DNA of 64,000 nt. Origin: Sulfurirhabdus autotrophica. GTDB lineage: Bacteria > Pseudomonadota > Gammaproteobacteria > Burkholderiales > SMCO01. Shown here in pieces: positions 42,122 through 51,257 of the stretch. A model generated the notes under the pieces. It did no database searches and was not told the DNA's origin. It saw only the letters and a program-made list of their open reading frames with translations. The stretch spans positions 1 through 64,000 of the forward strand of contig NZ_SMCO01000015.1 in assembly GCF_004346685.1 (NCBI RefSeq), in the 5' to 3' direction. The translations under genes and the position numbers were made by a program. How positions within the stretch are numbered: the first letter of the stretch is position 1; every line of letters begins with the position of its first letter.

Positions 42122-42961
42122 ATGTCAGGTATGCAGGATTTAAATATATTGTTTCGAAATTATTTTCAAGCGCGTGGGGTTTTATTGTTATCAGGCGGGT
42201 TAGTCGTTTTGTTGTGCTGGTTTTTGGCGCAGTGGACGTGGCTAGTTATAACTCCAAAAACTCATGGGGTTTCGTTTGAAAAATTGATTTTTTCTGCTCA
42301 GGACTCTGTGAACGTGATCATCTCAAGCCAACTATATGGAGGAGTGGGTTATTCACATGCTGACGGGACTTTAACACTATCTAATTATAAATTACATGGT
42401 GTATATTCGGCAAATGATTCGCAGCTAGCCTTTGCTATCATAGCGGTGGATGGTAAACCTGACCAACCCTTTCTGGTTGGGGATGAAATTTCGCAATCAT
42501 CGTTTCTTAATGCGGTTTATCCCGATTATGTGGAGATTCGTAGGCAGGGTAAGTTGGAACGTTTGGATTTGGATATAAAATTTTTAAGCCAGAGCGTGGA
42601 TGCTGCTGATGCAACTGAATTTAATTTAAATGTGCGTTCTGAAGGTGCTGGCAACTTTTCATTTTCACGTAAAGAATTAACGAAGGCTTTGCAAAACCCA
42701 AAACAATTGAAAGTATTAGGCAATTTGGCCAAGCCTCCGCATGGATCAGGTATAGCTGTAAATACTGCGCCAAAAGGTAGCTTAGCTCAGAAATTAGGGT
42801 TGCAGCAAGGGGACTTGATTTTAGCGGTGAACGGTCAAGTTGCCTCTAATATGGGAATAATAAATCAGCTTTATCAGCAATTGAATGAGATCGGTCAGGT
42901 GAAATTACAGTGTCTGCGTAATGGTCAGACGCTTTATATGAATTATACGGTTCAACAATAA
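42122..42961 (+). CDS. gspC: Type II secretion protein GspC
   Basis: GspC is the inner-membrane clamp that contacts the secretin GspD. The 279-residue product has one membrane helix (about residues 20-42), the homology region (residues about 75-160, LYGGVGYSHADGTLTLSNYK onward) and a C-terminal PDZ-like domain (GSGIAVNTAPKGSLAQKLGL, then GDLILAVNGQ). It is first in an operon in the usual order. The ATG at 42122 lacks a strong ribosome-binding site, and the ATG three codons later is possible. Confidence 0.9.
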   Translation: MSGMQDLNILFRNYFQARGVLLLSGGLVVLLCWFLAQWTWLVITPKTHGVSFEKLIFSAQDSVNVIISSQLYGGVGYSHADGTLTLSNYKLHGVYSANDSQLAFAIIAVDGKPDQPFLVGDEISQSSFLNAVYPDYVEIRRQGKLERLDLDIKFLSQSVDAADATEFNLNVRSEGAGNFSFSRKELTKALQNPKQLKVLGNLAKPPHGSGIAVNTAPKGSLAQKLGLQQGDLILAVNGQVASNMGIINQLYQQLNEIGQVKLQCLRNGQTLYMNYTVQQ

Positions 42962-42981
42962 TTCGAAGGGCAGGGAGGAGT

Positions 42982-45030
42982 ATGAGGTTTACATCTAGTA
43001 GTATTTGGTCTGTTGTTGGATTGATTTTAAGCAGTTTATTGGTATTTCCATCGTTTGCTGAAGATGAGCAGGTTACGCTGAATTTTGTTAACGCAGATAT
43101 AGATTCGGTTGTGAAAGCAGTTGGTGTGATCACAGGAAAGAATTTTGTTATTGATCCACGCGTCAAAGGAACAATCAATATTGTTTCCTCTAAACCTGTA
43201 CCACGCAATCTGACATATCAGATTTTGTTATCAGCCCTACGTTTGCAAGGATTCGCAGCGGTAGAAGGCCAGGGCGTTGTTAAGATTCTTCCTGAGGCTG
43301 ACGCGAAACAAAACTTTAGTGTGACAACTGGAAAAACATTAACGACCAGTGGTGATAAGATCGTCACACAAGTCTATCCACTTCAATATGAGTCAGCGGC
43401 ACAATTAGTCCCCGTGCTTCGTCCATTGATTGGCCCCAATAATTCTATTTCTGCTTATCCCAACACAAATACCTTGGTGATTACAGATTACGCTGACAAC
43501 ATTAAACGCATCAATAAGATAATCGATTCAATTGACCAGCCAAGTGGCAGTGAATTGACCATTATCAAATTGCAATATGCATCTGCTTTGGATATGGCAC
43601 AGCAGCTCAGTCGCTTGATAAGTGAGGGTCCTGGGGTGCCAGCGGCACCTGGTGCACAAGCTGGTGCGGGGCAGCAATTTGTTGTTTCGGCTGATGTACG
43701 TAGCAATAGTTTGCTTATTCGCTCCAGTAATCCTGCACAGTTAACTCGTTTGCGCAGTTTGGTGACTCAAATGGATGTGCCGACAAGTGAGTCAGGAAAT
43801 ATGCATGTAGTGTATTTGCGTAATGCTGAAGCAGGGAAGTTGGCGGAAACGCTACGTGCCGTTCTATCCGGTGAGGTAAAGAGTGCTCAGGTTGCAGGTG
43901 CGGTTGCAGGGCAACCGGGGTTGCCTCAGACCTCTCTTGGGACTGGGATTATTCAGGCGGATACGGCTACTAACTCGCTCATTATTACAGCGCCAGATAA
44001 TGTTTATAATTCGCTGCGTTCTGTTATTGATAAGCTGGATGCCAGGCGAGCGCAGGTTTTTGTTGAAGCATTAATCGCTGAAATAACGATGGATAAAGCG
44101 GCTGAATTTGGTATTCAGTGGCAAGCCCCGCTCGGAAGTGGTGGCAATAATAGTGCAGTAGTAGCCGGGGTGAACTTTGGATCGGGTGGTTCTAACATTG
44201 CCAGTTTGTCTACCGGAACTGTGTTGCCATCTGCCGGTTTGAATTTGGGTTTACTGCAAAGGTTGACGATTGGTGGTAAGGAAATTGTTGGGTTAACCGC
44301 TTTGGCGCGTGCCCTTGAATCCGATGTCAATGCGAATATCCTCTCCACCCCAAATCTGTTGACGATGGATAATGAAGAAGCAAAAATCGTTATTGGTAAG
44401 AATGTGCCGTTTATTACGGGTAGTTATGCCCAAGCGGCATCATCGACTGGTGGAGCGGTTACAGTTAACCCTTTCCAGACAATTGAACGAAAAGATGTGG
44501 GATTAACGCTAAAGATAAAACCGCAAGTAGCTGAGGGCGGGACGGTAAAATTGCAGATTTTGCAGGAGGCTTCTAGTATTCAGGATACGACCAACCAGGC
44601 TGGTATTATCACTAATAAGCGCTCTATTGAATCAACGGTGTTGGTGAATGATGGTCAAACGATTGTATTGGGTGGTTTGATTCAGGATGATGTTCAGGAT
44701 GGGGTGGATAAGGTGCCTGGTTTAGGTGATATTCCGGTTTTTGGTAGTTTGTTTAAGTACGAAAAACGTAAACATGTGAAAACCAATTTGATGGTTTTTA
44801 TCAGACCAATAATTATACGAAATGCCATTGCATCTGACTCATTGACTGGTGATCGGTATGATTATATCCGTAATGTTCAAGGGCAGTCAAAATTGAAATC
44901 GCATTTGTTCTTGCCGGATATTGCTAATCCTCAGCTACCTGAACGCAAGGTAAACCAAGTTGCTGTCGAAGGTGAACAAACTGGGGTGATCAAGGGTGCA
45001 GATGTGCCAAAAATTGAGGTAATTCATTAG
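42982..45030 (+). CDS. gspD: Type II secretion secretin GspD
   Basis: GspD forms the outer-membrane gate of the secretion system. The 682-residue protein has a signal peptide cut near SFA, the N0 domain (VTLNFVNADIDSVVKAVGVI), N1-N3 domains with a Gly/Ala-rich loop (GVPAAPGAQAGAGQQF) and the C-terminal secretin domain (ILSTPNLLTMDNEEAKIVIG; STVLVNDGQTIVLGGLIQDD). GGGAGGAGT before the ATG is a very strong ribosome-binding site. The length and all domains are normal. Confidence 0.96.
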   Translation: MRFTSSSIWSVVGLILSSLLVFPSFAEDEQVTLNFVNADIDSVVKAVGVITGKNFVIDPRVKGTINIVSSKPVPRNLTYQILLSALRLQGFAAVEGQGVVKILPEADAKQNFSVTTGKTLTTSGDKIVTQVYPLQYESAAQLVPVLRPLIGPNNSISAYPNTNTLVITDYADNIKRINKIIDSIDQPSGSELTIIKLQYASALDMAQQLSRLISEGPGVPAAPGAQAGAGQQFVVSADVRSNSLLIRSSNPAQLTRLRSLVTQMDVPTSESGNMHVVYLRNAEAGKLAETLRAVLSGEVKSAQVAGAVAGQPGLPQTSLGTGIIQADTATNSLIITAPDNVYNSLRSVIDKLDARRAQVFVEALIAEITMDKAAEFGIQWQAPLGSGGNNSAVVAGVNFGSGGSNIASLSTGTVLPSAGLNLGLLQRLTIGGKEIVGLTALARALESDVNANILSTPNLLTMDNEEAKIVIGKNVPFITGSYAQAASSTGGAVTVNPFQTIERKDVGLTLKIKPQVAEGGTVKLQILQEASSIQDTTNQAGIITNKRSIESTVLVNDGQTIVLGGLIQDDVQDGVDKVPGLGDIPVFGSLFKYEKRKHVKTNLMVFIRPIIIRNAIASDSLTGDRYDYIRNVQGQSKLKSHLFLPDIANPQLPERKVNQVAVEGEQTGVIKGADVPKIEVIH

Positions 45031-45081
45031 GGGTACACTTGGCTCTAGTGACCTCAAGACTTATTCCATCATTTTATATCT

Positions 45082-46593
45082 ATGCTGAATCAAAATTTAT
45101 CCACTCCTGATCCCAAGGTAACTGGACTGCTTCCTTATCATATTGCCAAGAGTAAAGGTGTGATAGCAGTCCGCCAGATTGGCTATGAAATCGAAGTGTG
45201 GGTGAGGGATGGCTTGCAGGCTGAAACGCTGGCTGAGACCCGCAGAATTCTAGGAAAGCCGCTGCATCCTGTAGTGTTGGAGCCGGCAGTTTTTGAGCAA
45301 TGTCTTACGTTAGCCTATGCTCGCCCGGATGACCATGCTGCCCGTTTAATGGGGGATATGGAGCAGGATTTTGATCTTCAGCAACTTTCACAGGATTTGC
45401 CGGTAATCGGCGATTTGTTGGAAGCAGAAGATAATGCACCGATTATCCGACTGATTAATGCCTTGCTGACTCAGGCGTTGCGGGAAAATGCTTCAGATAT
45501 ACATATTGAGCCTTACGAAACCAGATCGGTTGTGCGCTTTCGGGTAGATGGTGTGTTGCGCGATGTGATAGAGCCTCAACGTTCTTTGCACGCTGCAGTA
45601 GTGTCGCGGGTAAAGGTGATGTCGCAACTGGATATTTCTGAAAAACGCCTGCCGCAGGATGGCCGCATTACGCTGAAAATTGCGGGTCGGCCCGTTGATG
45701 TGCGCGTTTCCACCCTGCCTACTGGACATGGTGAGCGTGTTGTATTGCGTTTGCTTGACAAGCAACATGGCAGACTCAATCTTGATGGCTTGGGAATGGG
45801 CGCATCAACGATGGATGGGCTTGATCGGCTCATTCATCAGCAGCATGGTATTGTGCTGGTCACCGGTCCTACAGGCTCAGGTAAAACAACCACGCTTTAC
45901 GCTGCGCTTTCACGTCTGGATGCTGCGACGCGTAACATCATGACAGTAGAAGATCCCATTGAATATGATCTTGATGGGGTAGGGCAGACACAGGTCAATG
46001 CGCGCATCGACATGACTTTTGCACGGGCATTGCGTGCGATTCTGCGCCAGGATCCGGATGTGATCATGATTGGTGAGATTCGAGATCTTGAAACGGCGCA
46101 GATAGCTGTACAGGCTAGCCTGACTGGGCACTTGGTATTGGCAACACTACACACTAACGATGCGGCAGGAGCGGTAACGCGTCTGATTGATATGGGGGTA
46201 GAGCCTTTCTTGCTTGCGTCCAGTCTGTTGGGGGTTTTGGCGCAACGTCTGGTTAGGCGAACTTGCCCTGAGTGCCGTAACGCATATACGCCCGATGCAA
46301 CTGAACTAAACATGCTGAACTTACCAAACCCACCAAGCACTTTGTTTACCGCGACCGGATGCCCGAGTTGCAATATGACTGGTTATAGAGGGCGGACTGG
46401 TATATACGAATTACTGAGTGTAGATGCTAATTTAAGGCGAATGATCCACGATGGAGAATCTGAGCAGTCCTTGCGTGATTACGCATTGAAGTCTGATTTA
46501 ATCAGCTTGCGTCAGGATGGGATGCGCTGGGTGGTAACTGGAGATACAACGCTCGAAGAGGTGTTGCGCGTGGCGAGAGATGTCCGGATTTAG
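45082..46593 (+). CDS. gspE: Type II secretion ATPase GspE
   Basis: GspE is the cytoplasmic hexameric ATPase that drives the pseudopilus. The 503-residue protein has the Walker A GPTGSGKTTTLYAAL near residue 262, the Asp box VEDPIEYDLDGVGQTQVN, Walker B IMIGEIRDLETAQIAV, the His box LATLHTNDA and the zinc-binding tetracysteine motif (CPEC near residue 395, CPSC near residue 427). All are intact. gspF overlaps its end by 14 bases. Confidence 0.96.
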   Translation: MLNQNLSTPDPKVTGLLPYHIAKSKGVIAVRQIGYEIEVWVRDGLQAETLAETRRILGKPLHPVVLEPAVFEQCLTLAYARPDDHAARLMGDMEQDFDLQQLSQDLPVIGDLLEAEDNAPIIRLINALLTQALRENASDIHIEPYETRSVVRFRVDGVLRDVIEPQRSLHAAVVSRVKVMSQLDISEKRLPQDGRITLKIAGRPVDVRVSTLPTGHGERVVLRLLDKQHGRLNLDGLGMGASTMDGLDRLIHQQHGIVLVTGPTGSGKTTTLYAALSRLDAATRNIMTVEDPIEYDLDGVGQTQVNARIDMTFARALRAILRQDPDVIMIGEIRDLETAQIAVQASLTGHLVLATLHTNDAAGAVTRLIDMGVEPFLLASSLLGVLAQRLVRRTCPECRNAYTPDATELNMLNLPNPPSTLFTATGCPSCNMTGYRGRTGIYELLSVDANLRRMIHDGESEQSLRDYALKSDLISLRQDGMRWVVTGDTTLEEVLRVARDVRI

Positions 46594-47794
46594 ATACGAA
46601 GCAGTTGATTCTGAAGGTAGATCCAGAACTGGGGTGCTCGAAGCGGATACCCCTCGGCAAGTTCGCTTGAATTTGCGTGAACAGGGTTTAATTGCAGTTA
46701 GCGTTGAAGCACTTTCTGAAAAAGCAGCATCTCAAGGGAGAAGGTGGCAGTTAAGGCGTGGGTTGCCACTTTCAGAACTGAGTTTGCTGACAAGGCAATT
46801 ATCAACTTTACTGAACGCCGGACTGACAATTGATCAAACATTGAATGCTTTGATTGAACAGACGGAATCGCAGTACCAACGGCAAGTTCTAGCCGGTGTG
46901 CGCAGCGAAATATTGGCTGGCCATACCTTGGCTCGGGCTATGTCCCAATACCCTACAGTATTTCCAGAACTTTATCAGACCCTTGTGCAAAGCGGGGAAC
47001 AATCAGGCCAGTTGAGCCGTGTATTGTTGCGTTTGGCAGATTACATGGAAGACCGGTATGCGCTTCGGCAAAAAGTAGTGCTGGCCTTTATTTATCCTGC
47101 TGTGGTGACATTTGTGGCAATTGCCGTTGTTGCAGGATTGCTTACCTATGTGGTTCCCCAAGTAGTCAATGTTTTTCTGAATACCAATCAGCCTTTACCC
47201 TGGTTAACTCGTGCTTTGATGGGTTTAAGTTCATTTTTGCGTAGTACCTGGTTTATCTGGATTGCAATTATAGTCATTGGAACTTGGGGAGGTCGGAAAG
47301 CTTTAAAACGCCCTGATATACGTTACCGTTTCCATTCCTGGTTGTTGAAACTGCCGCTAGTTGGCAGGTTGATCCGCGGCTTGAATACTGCGCGTCTTGC
47401 CAGCACATTGGCTATTCTGGTTGGCAGCGGTGTGCCATTGTTAACTGCATTGCAGGCTGGGGTGGGAGTGTTAAACAGTTATCCGATGCGAAGTGCGTTG
47501 GAAGAGGTAGTAAGCCGAGTAAGAGAAGGGGGGAGCTTAAGCCGTTCTTTAGCACGTACTAAAATGTTTCCACCGGTGATGATCCATCTTATTGCCAGTG
47601 GGGAGGCCAGTGGCAAACTGGATCAGATGTTAGAGCGTATTGCTACACAGCAGACGCAGGAGATGCAAAGTCGTGTGGCCACGCTTACTGGATTGATGGA
47701 ACCCCTGTTGATATTGTTGATGGGAGGGGTAGTGCTGGTAATTGTATTGGCAATTCTGCTGCCAATATTTGAAATGAATCAACTGGTACACTAA
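46580..47794 (+). CDS. gspF: Type II secretion inner-membrane platform GspF
   Basis: GspF is the polytopic platform that couples the ATPase to the pseudopilus. The 404-residue protein begins MSGFRYEAVDSEGRSRTGVL, typical for the family. It contains the two duplicated GspF domains (LTRQLSTLLNAGLTIDQTLN; ASTLAILVGSGVPLLTALQA) and three membrane helices. It overlaps gspE by 14 bases, and its stop overlaps the start of the protease gene by one base. Confidence 0.95.
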   Translation: MSGFRYEAVDSEGRSRTGVLEADTPRQVRLNLREQGLIAVSVEALSEKAASQGRRWQLRRGLPLSELSLLTRQLSTLLNAGLTIDQTLNALIEQTESQYQRQVLAGVRSEILAGHTLARAMSQYPTVFPELYQTLVQSGEQSGQLSRVLLRLADYMEDRYALRQKVVLAFIYPAVVTFVAIAVVAGLLTYVVPQVVNVFLNTNQPLPWLTRALMGLSSFLRSTWFIWIAIIVIGTWGGRKALKRPDIRYRFHSWLLKLPLVGRLIRGLNTARLASTLAILVGSGVPLLTALQAGVGVLNSYPMRSALEEVVSRVREGGSLSRSLARTKMFPPVMIHLIASGEASGKLDQMLERIATQQTQEMQSRVATLTGLMEPLLILLMGGVVLVIVLAILLPIFEMNQLVH

Positions 47795-48276
47795 TGTATA
47801 AAGCGGTGCTTGCAGATGCGGGGCTAACTGGGTATCGACCATTTTTCCGAGATATTCAATTTTTATTGGCGTTATTGGTTGGTGTTTTTGTATGGTTCGA
47901 GATGTGGTTTCTTTCATCGAACTTGCTGCCTGTTTTTTTGGTTCAAAACAGTTTTATTTTCTTTCTTTCTGTAGTGTTATGGCAGCCATTTTTAGAGGAA
48001 TTGCTATTTAGAGGGGTAGTTCAGGGGCAATTCAGGTTACATAACTGGGGCAAGGAAAAGCGCTGGGGAATAACGCGAGCGAATTTGTTTGCCTCGCTAT
48101 TATTTGTACTCGTCCATTTTATTTATCATTCGCCACTTTGGGCTATTGCAGTTTTTTTCCCTTCGCTTGTGTTTGGGTATTTTCGGGATAAATATGGCAG
48201 CATTTATGCCGCGTTGGCGTTGCATGTATTTTATAACGCGGGCTATTTTTTGCTAGGGTTATTGAAAATGGTTTGA
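47794..48276 (+). CDS. mrtJ: CPBP-family glutamic intramembrane protease, MrtJ-like
   Basis: A 160-residue membrane protein with about four helices and all CPBP active-site motifs: Glu68-Glu69 and Arg73 in EELLFRG, His108 in LFVLVHF, and His144 and Asn148 in LHVFYN. Such short CPBP proteases include MrtJ, the enzyme assigned to JDVT-CTERM tails, and a protein with such a tail is at 25832. The gene is not a standard type II secretion gene, yet it starts one base inside the end of gspF and is followed by gspG, so it is made together with the secretion machine. Its assignment as MrtJ rests on size, motifs and context. It could instead process another secreted class. Confidence 0.75.
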   Translation: MYKAVLADAGLTGYRPFFRDIQFLLALLVGVFVWFEMWFLSSNLLPVFLVQNSFIFFLSVVLWQPFLEELLFRGVVQGQFRLHNWGKEKRWGITRANLFASLLFVLVHFIYHSPLWAIAVFFPSLVFGYFRDKYGSIYAALALHVFYNAGYFLLGLLKMV

Positions 48277-48327
48277 GGTGGAAATAATTTGGGTTCGGAA
48301 TCGAAAACTAATGTCTGGAGTTAAAAA

Positions 48328-48777
48328 ATGTTGAGTAAGTATCACGCGAAGAAGAAAGCGCTGCAGAGTGGTTTTACCCTTATTGAGATTATGATTGTAG
48401 TGGTTATTCTGGGAATTCTCGCGGCATTGATTGTGCCTAAGGTCATGGGGCGGCCTGATGAAGCGCGGATTGTTGCTGCCAAACAGGATGTTGCTGCATT
48501 GATGCAGGCACTTAAACTTTATCGGTTGGATAATATTTCATACCCAACGACAGATCAGGGCTTGCAGGCGTTAGTGGTTAAACCCGCGAGTGCGCCGGTC
48601 CCTCCAAACTGGAAATTAGGTGGATATTTGGATCGGCTTCCTAAAGATCCGTGGGGACATGACTATCAATACCTAAGTCCTGGCATCAGAGGGGAAATCG
48701 ACGTGTTCAGCTTGGGTGCGGATGGCGCGCCAGGCGGCGAGGGGAATGATGCTGATGTGGGTTCCTGGAGTCAGTAA
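48328..48777 (+). CDS. gspG: Type II secretion major pseudopilin GspG
   Basis: GspG is the main subunit of the pseudopilus. The 149-residue preprotein has a basic leader and a prepilin peptidase site SG/FTLIEIMIVVVILGIL with Glu5 of the mature form. The body has the family segments GRPDEARIVAAKQDVAALMQ and NISYPTTDQGLQALV, and the calcium-site end LGADGAPGGEGNDADVGSWS. GGAG precedes the ATG by eight bases. The prepilin peptidase itself is not in the window. Confidence 0.97.
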   Translation: MLSKYHAKKKALQSGFTLIEIMIVVVILGILAALIVPKVMGRPDEARIVAAKQDVAALMQALKLYRLDNISYPTTDQGLQALVVKPASAPVPPNWKLGGYLDRLPKDPWGHDYQYLSPGIRGEIDVFSLGADGAPGGEGNDADVGSWSQ

Positions 48778-49285
48778 TCGCGTATTTTCTGCTGGCATGC
48801 CTAACCTGAAATCAAAACGACAGGCTGGTTTTACGCTTGTAGAAATTTTGATTGTGCTTGTCATTATCGGGATTACGGTAGGTTTGATTAGCGTGAATTT
48901 CATGCCTGACGATAAACAAAAATTGATGGATGAGGTCAGAAAGCTCTCTTTGCTGATAGAGCAGGCACATGATGAAGCGATAGTGAGTGGAAGAGAAATT
49001 GCGTTGTCGTTAGACGGTGACAAGTATCAGTTTTGGCGCAAAGATGAATATGGCAAATGGGTGCAATTTACGAATGATGACTTGTTCCGTGAACGATTGT
49101 TGGGATCCGAAATAAAGCTTTCGGAACTGAGTATTAATTCAGCCAAAGTTGTTGCGAATGAGCGTTTGATTTTTTCCCCAGCAGGAATGAGCGCGCCATT
49201 CAGCATCAATTTAGAATTAAAAGGGCATCATATGTGGATCACTTCTGACAGTCAGGGAAAGATAGCCTTGAAGAGCGATGAATAA
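48755..49285 (+). CDS. gspH: Type II secretion minor pseudopilin GspH
   Basis: A minor pseudopilin of the tip complex. The prepilin site is QAG/FTLVEILIVLVIIGITVG, and the mature body contains LIEQAHDEAIVSGREIALSL. Start choice is uncertain. ATG at 48755 lies ten bases after GAGGGG and overlaps gspG by 23 bases, giving a 25-residue leader. ATG at 48797 gives a shorter, typical leader but has no ribosome-binding site. The frame is open back to 48716. Confidence 0.9.
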   Translation: MWVPGVSNRVFSAGMPNLKSKRQAGFTLVEILIVLVIIGITVGLISVNFMPDDKQKLMDEVRKLSLLIEQAHDEAIVSGREIALSLDGDKYQFWRKDEYGKWVQFTNDDLFRERLLGSEIKLSELSINSAKVVANERLIFSPAGMSAPFSINLELKGHHMWITSDSQGKIALKSDE

Positions 49286-49646
49286 ACAGGCAGGGTTTAC
49301 CTTACTGGAAGTGTTGATCGCGTTAGCAATTCTGGCCATTGCAATGGCGGCGGTTGCGCGCGCATCCATGCAAATGACTGACAGTTCCAATGAACTTAAG
49401 CGTAGATTGTTGGCAAGTTGGGTTGTTGATAATCGCTTGGCTGAGCATATGGCCCGGTCTGAATGGCCTCCAGTTGGATTAAGTAATGGTATGGAAGACC
49501 AGGCAGGATTGTCACTACGCTGGGAAGAAAATGTTTCAAATTCACCTAATATTGCATTTAGACGCGTCGAAATAAAGGTTTACGCAGGTGTTGATAAACA
49601 AGCCTTGGCTCAGTTGGTGGGTTATCTAGGTAGAGGTAAAGAGTAA
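49278..49646 (+). CDS. gspI: Type II secretion minor pseudopilin GspI
   Basis: A 122-residue minor pseudopilin that seeds the tip of the pseudopilus with GspJ and GspK. The leader is very short: MNKQAG/FTLLEVLIALAIL. The body has the usual NRLAEHMARSEWPPVG segment. It overlaps gspH by eight bases, which implies translational coupling. Confidence 0.95.
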   Translation: MNKQAGFTLLEVLIALAILAIAMAAVARASMQMTDSSNELKRRLLASWVVDNRLAEHMARSEWPPVGLSNGMEDQAGLSLRWEENVSNSPNIAFRRVEIKVYAGVDKQALAQLVGYLGRGKE

Positions 49647-50312
49647 ATGGTATTTTGGAGTTTAGCTGCGCAAAGCAAGGAAAAAGTTACTCATCAGAGC
49701 AATAAATGCGCCAATGTTTACACCATTTCTGGCTTTACGCTGCTCGAGTTGCTGGTTGCAATAGCCATATTTTCTGTTATGTCAGTGGTAGCATATAGGG
49801 GATTAAACGCGACGCTGGAGACACGTGCACATTTATTGGACGATAACCGAAAATGGCGTGAACTATCTTTATTTTTTGCTCAAATGAAAGATAGTCTGAC
49901 AAATGTAGTCAATCGTCCAGTTCGTAATAATAATAATGATCTAGTGCTGCCAGCATTTGCAGGAAAACCCGAAGTGATTGGTGAGGATGACGCTCAACTG
50001 GTATTTACCCGGATAGGTTTGCCTGGGCAACTAGGAAGCTTAGGGGGCTTGCAACGATATGGTTATCGTTTGCGTGAACATAATATTGAACAATTGGTCT
50101 GGCCGGTTTTGGATCAGGCTCCACGCACTCAACCTGCAGTTTTTCAGGTGTTGCCCCATGTAACCAGCTTTGTGATGCGCTATTTAGATAAGCAGGGGAA
50201 ATGGCAATCAAAGTGGCCAGTATTAGGGCAGAATGATGTTGCGCCGCAGGCAGTAGAGATTCGGGTTGGTTTGCAATCTGGTGAGCAAATAGTGCGGTTA
50301 TTTGCGCTATGA
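49647..50312 (+). CDS. gspJ: Type II secretion minor pseudopilin GspJ
   Basis: A 221-residue minor pseudopilin. The leader is long (about 29 residues, MVFWSLAAQSKEKVTHQSNK onward), ending ISG/FTLLELLVAIAIFSVMS. The body shows the family pattern AYRGLNATLETR and RYGYRLREHNIEQLVWP. The start codon directly abuts the gspI stop. gspK overlaps its end by four bases. Confidence 0.93.
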   Translation: MVFWSLAAQSKEKVTHQSNKCANVYTISGFTLLELLVAIAIFSVMSVVAYRGLNATLETRAHLLDDNRKWRELSLFFAQMKDSLTNVVNRPVRNNNNDLVLPAFAGKPEVIGEDDAQLVFTRIGLPGQLGSLGGLQRYGYRLREHNIEQLVWPVLDQAPRTQPAVFQVLPHVTSFVMRYLDKQGKWQSKWPVLGQNDVAPQAVEIRVGLQSGEQIVRLFAL

Positions 50313-51253
50313 TTTTGTTCAAACCTTCAGCCAGTAAAGTCGGGGAGAGTGGCATCGCAATCATTACGGTGATACTGATTGTCGCATTGGCTTCCAGCGT
50401 AGCGGCATTTATGGCGTGGCAACAACAAATCTGGATCAGACAGGTGGAAAATTTAAGGGACCAAGCCCAGGCACAGGCAATTTCCCGTGCAGCAATTGAT
50501 TGGGCACGCGCAATTTTAGCTGATGATGCACGTAATAATAATGTAGATTATCTGGGGGAAAAGTGGGCAACGGTACTGGCGCCAATACCGGTTGAAAATG
50601 GCCAGGTAACCGGAAGCATCACAGACCAACAGGGATTATTTAACCTGAATAATGTGGTCCGTAATGGTGCAGTGAGTCCACCAGATTTGGCTATTTTCAA
50701 ACGCCTACTAAATCAACTCAAACTTTCGACAGATTTGGCAAATGCAGTAGTGGACTGGATAGATTTAAATTCTGATGTAACCTCGCCCGGTGGAGCAGAA
50801 GACATGGATTACCTGGCACTGGATATACCTTATCGTTCAGCAAACCAGAATCTGACCGATCTTAATGATTTGTTACGGATAAAAGGATTTGACCGGGGGA
50901 TTGTTGATCGTTTAAGTCCCTTTGTAACGGTATTACCCGAGCCAACACAAGTGAATGTGAATACAGCACCAGCAGAAGTGCTGCTTGCGCTGTTTGAGGA
51001 TTTATCTTCAGAAGATGTAAAAGCCCTTGTAAACAAAAGGAAGTCTGAGCATTATGTAAACCAGGCTGATTTTAGGGCGCAACTGCCGGCTACAAAAGTT
51101 GGGCAAATCAATGATAATATTTTCAGTGTAAGCAGCCGGTATTTTATGGTAACAAGTTTGGCAAATTTTGGTCGAGCTCAGGCTGGTTATAAGGCATTGT
51201 TAATGCGACAAGGTGACGTTTGGCCCGCTGTAGTATGGAAAAAAACTAACTAA
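50309..51253 (+). CDS. gspK: Type II secretion minor pseudopilin GspK
   Basis: GspK caps the pseudopilus. The 314-residue protein has a prepilin-like start (GESGIAIITVILIVALASSV) without the usual Phe and Glu5, as is normal for GspK, then GQVTGSITDQQGLFNLNNV and the helix-hairpin-helix-like region with VNVNTAPAEVLLALFEDLSS. It overlaps gspJ by four bases. Confidence 0.95.
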   Translation: MILFKPSASKVGESGIAIITVILIVALASSVAAFMAWQQQIWIRQVENLRDQAQAQAISRAAIDWARAILADDARNNNVDYLGEKWATVLAPIPVENGQVTGSITDQQGLFNLNNVVRNGAVSPPDLAIFKRLLNQLKLSTDLANAVVDWIDLNSDVTSPGGAEDMDYLALDIPYRSANQNLTDLNDLLRIKGFDRGIVDRLSPFVTVLPEPTQVNVNTAPAEVLLALFEDLSSEDVKALVNKRKSEHYVNQADFRAQLPATKVGQINDNIFSVSSRYFMVTSLANFGRAQAGYKALLMRQGDVWPAVVWKKTN

Positions 51254-51257
51254 AATT

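Noticed and set aside
45897-46373. 158-codon minus-strand ORF
   Set aside because: It overlaps the conserved C-terminal half of gspE and is antisense to coding sequence with known motifs.
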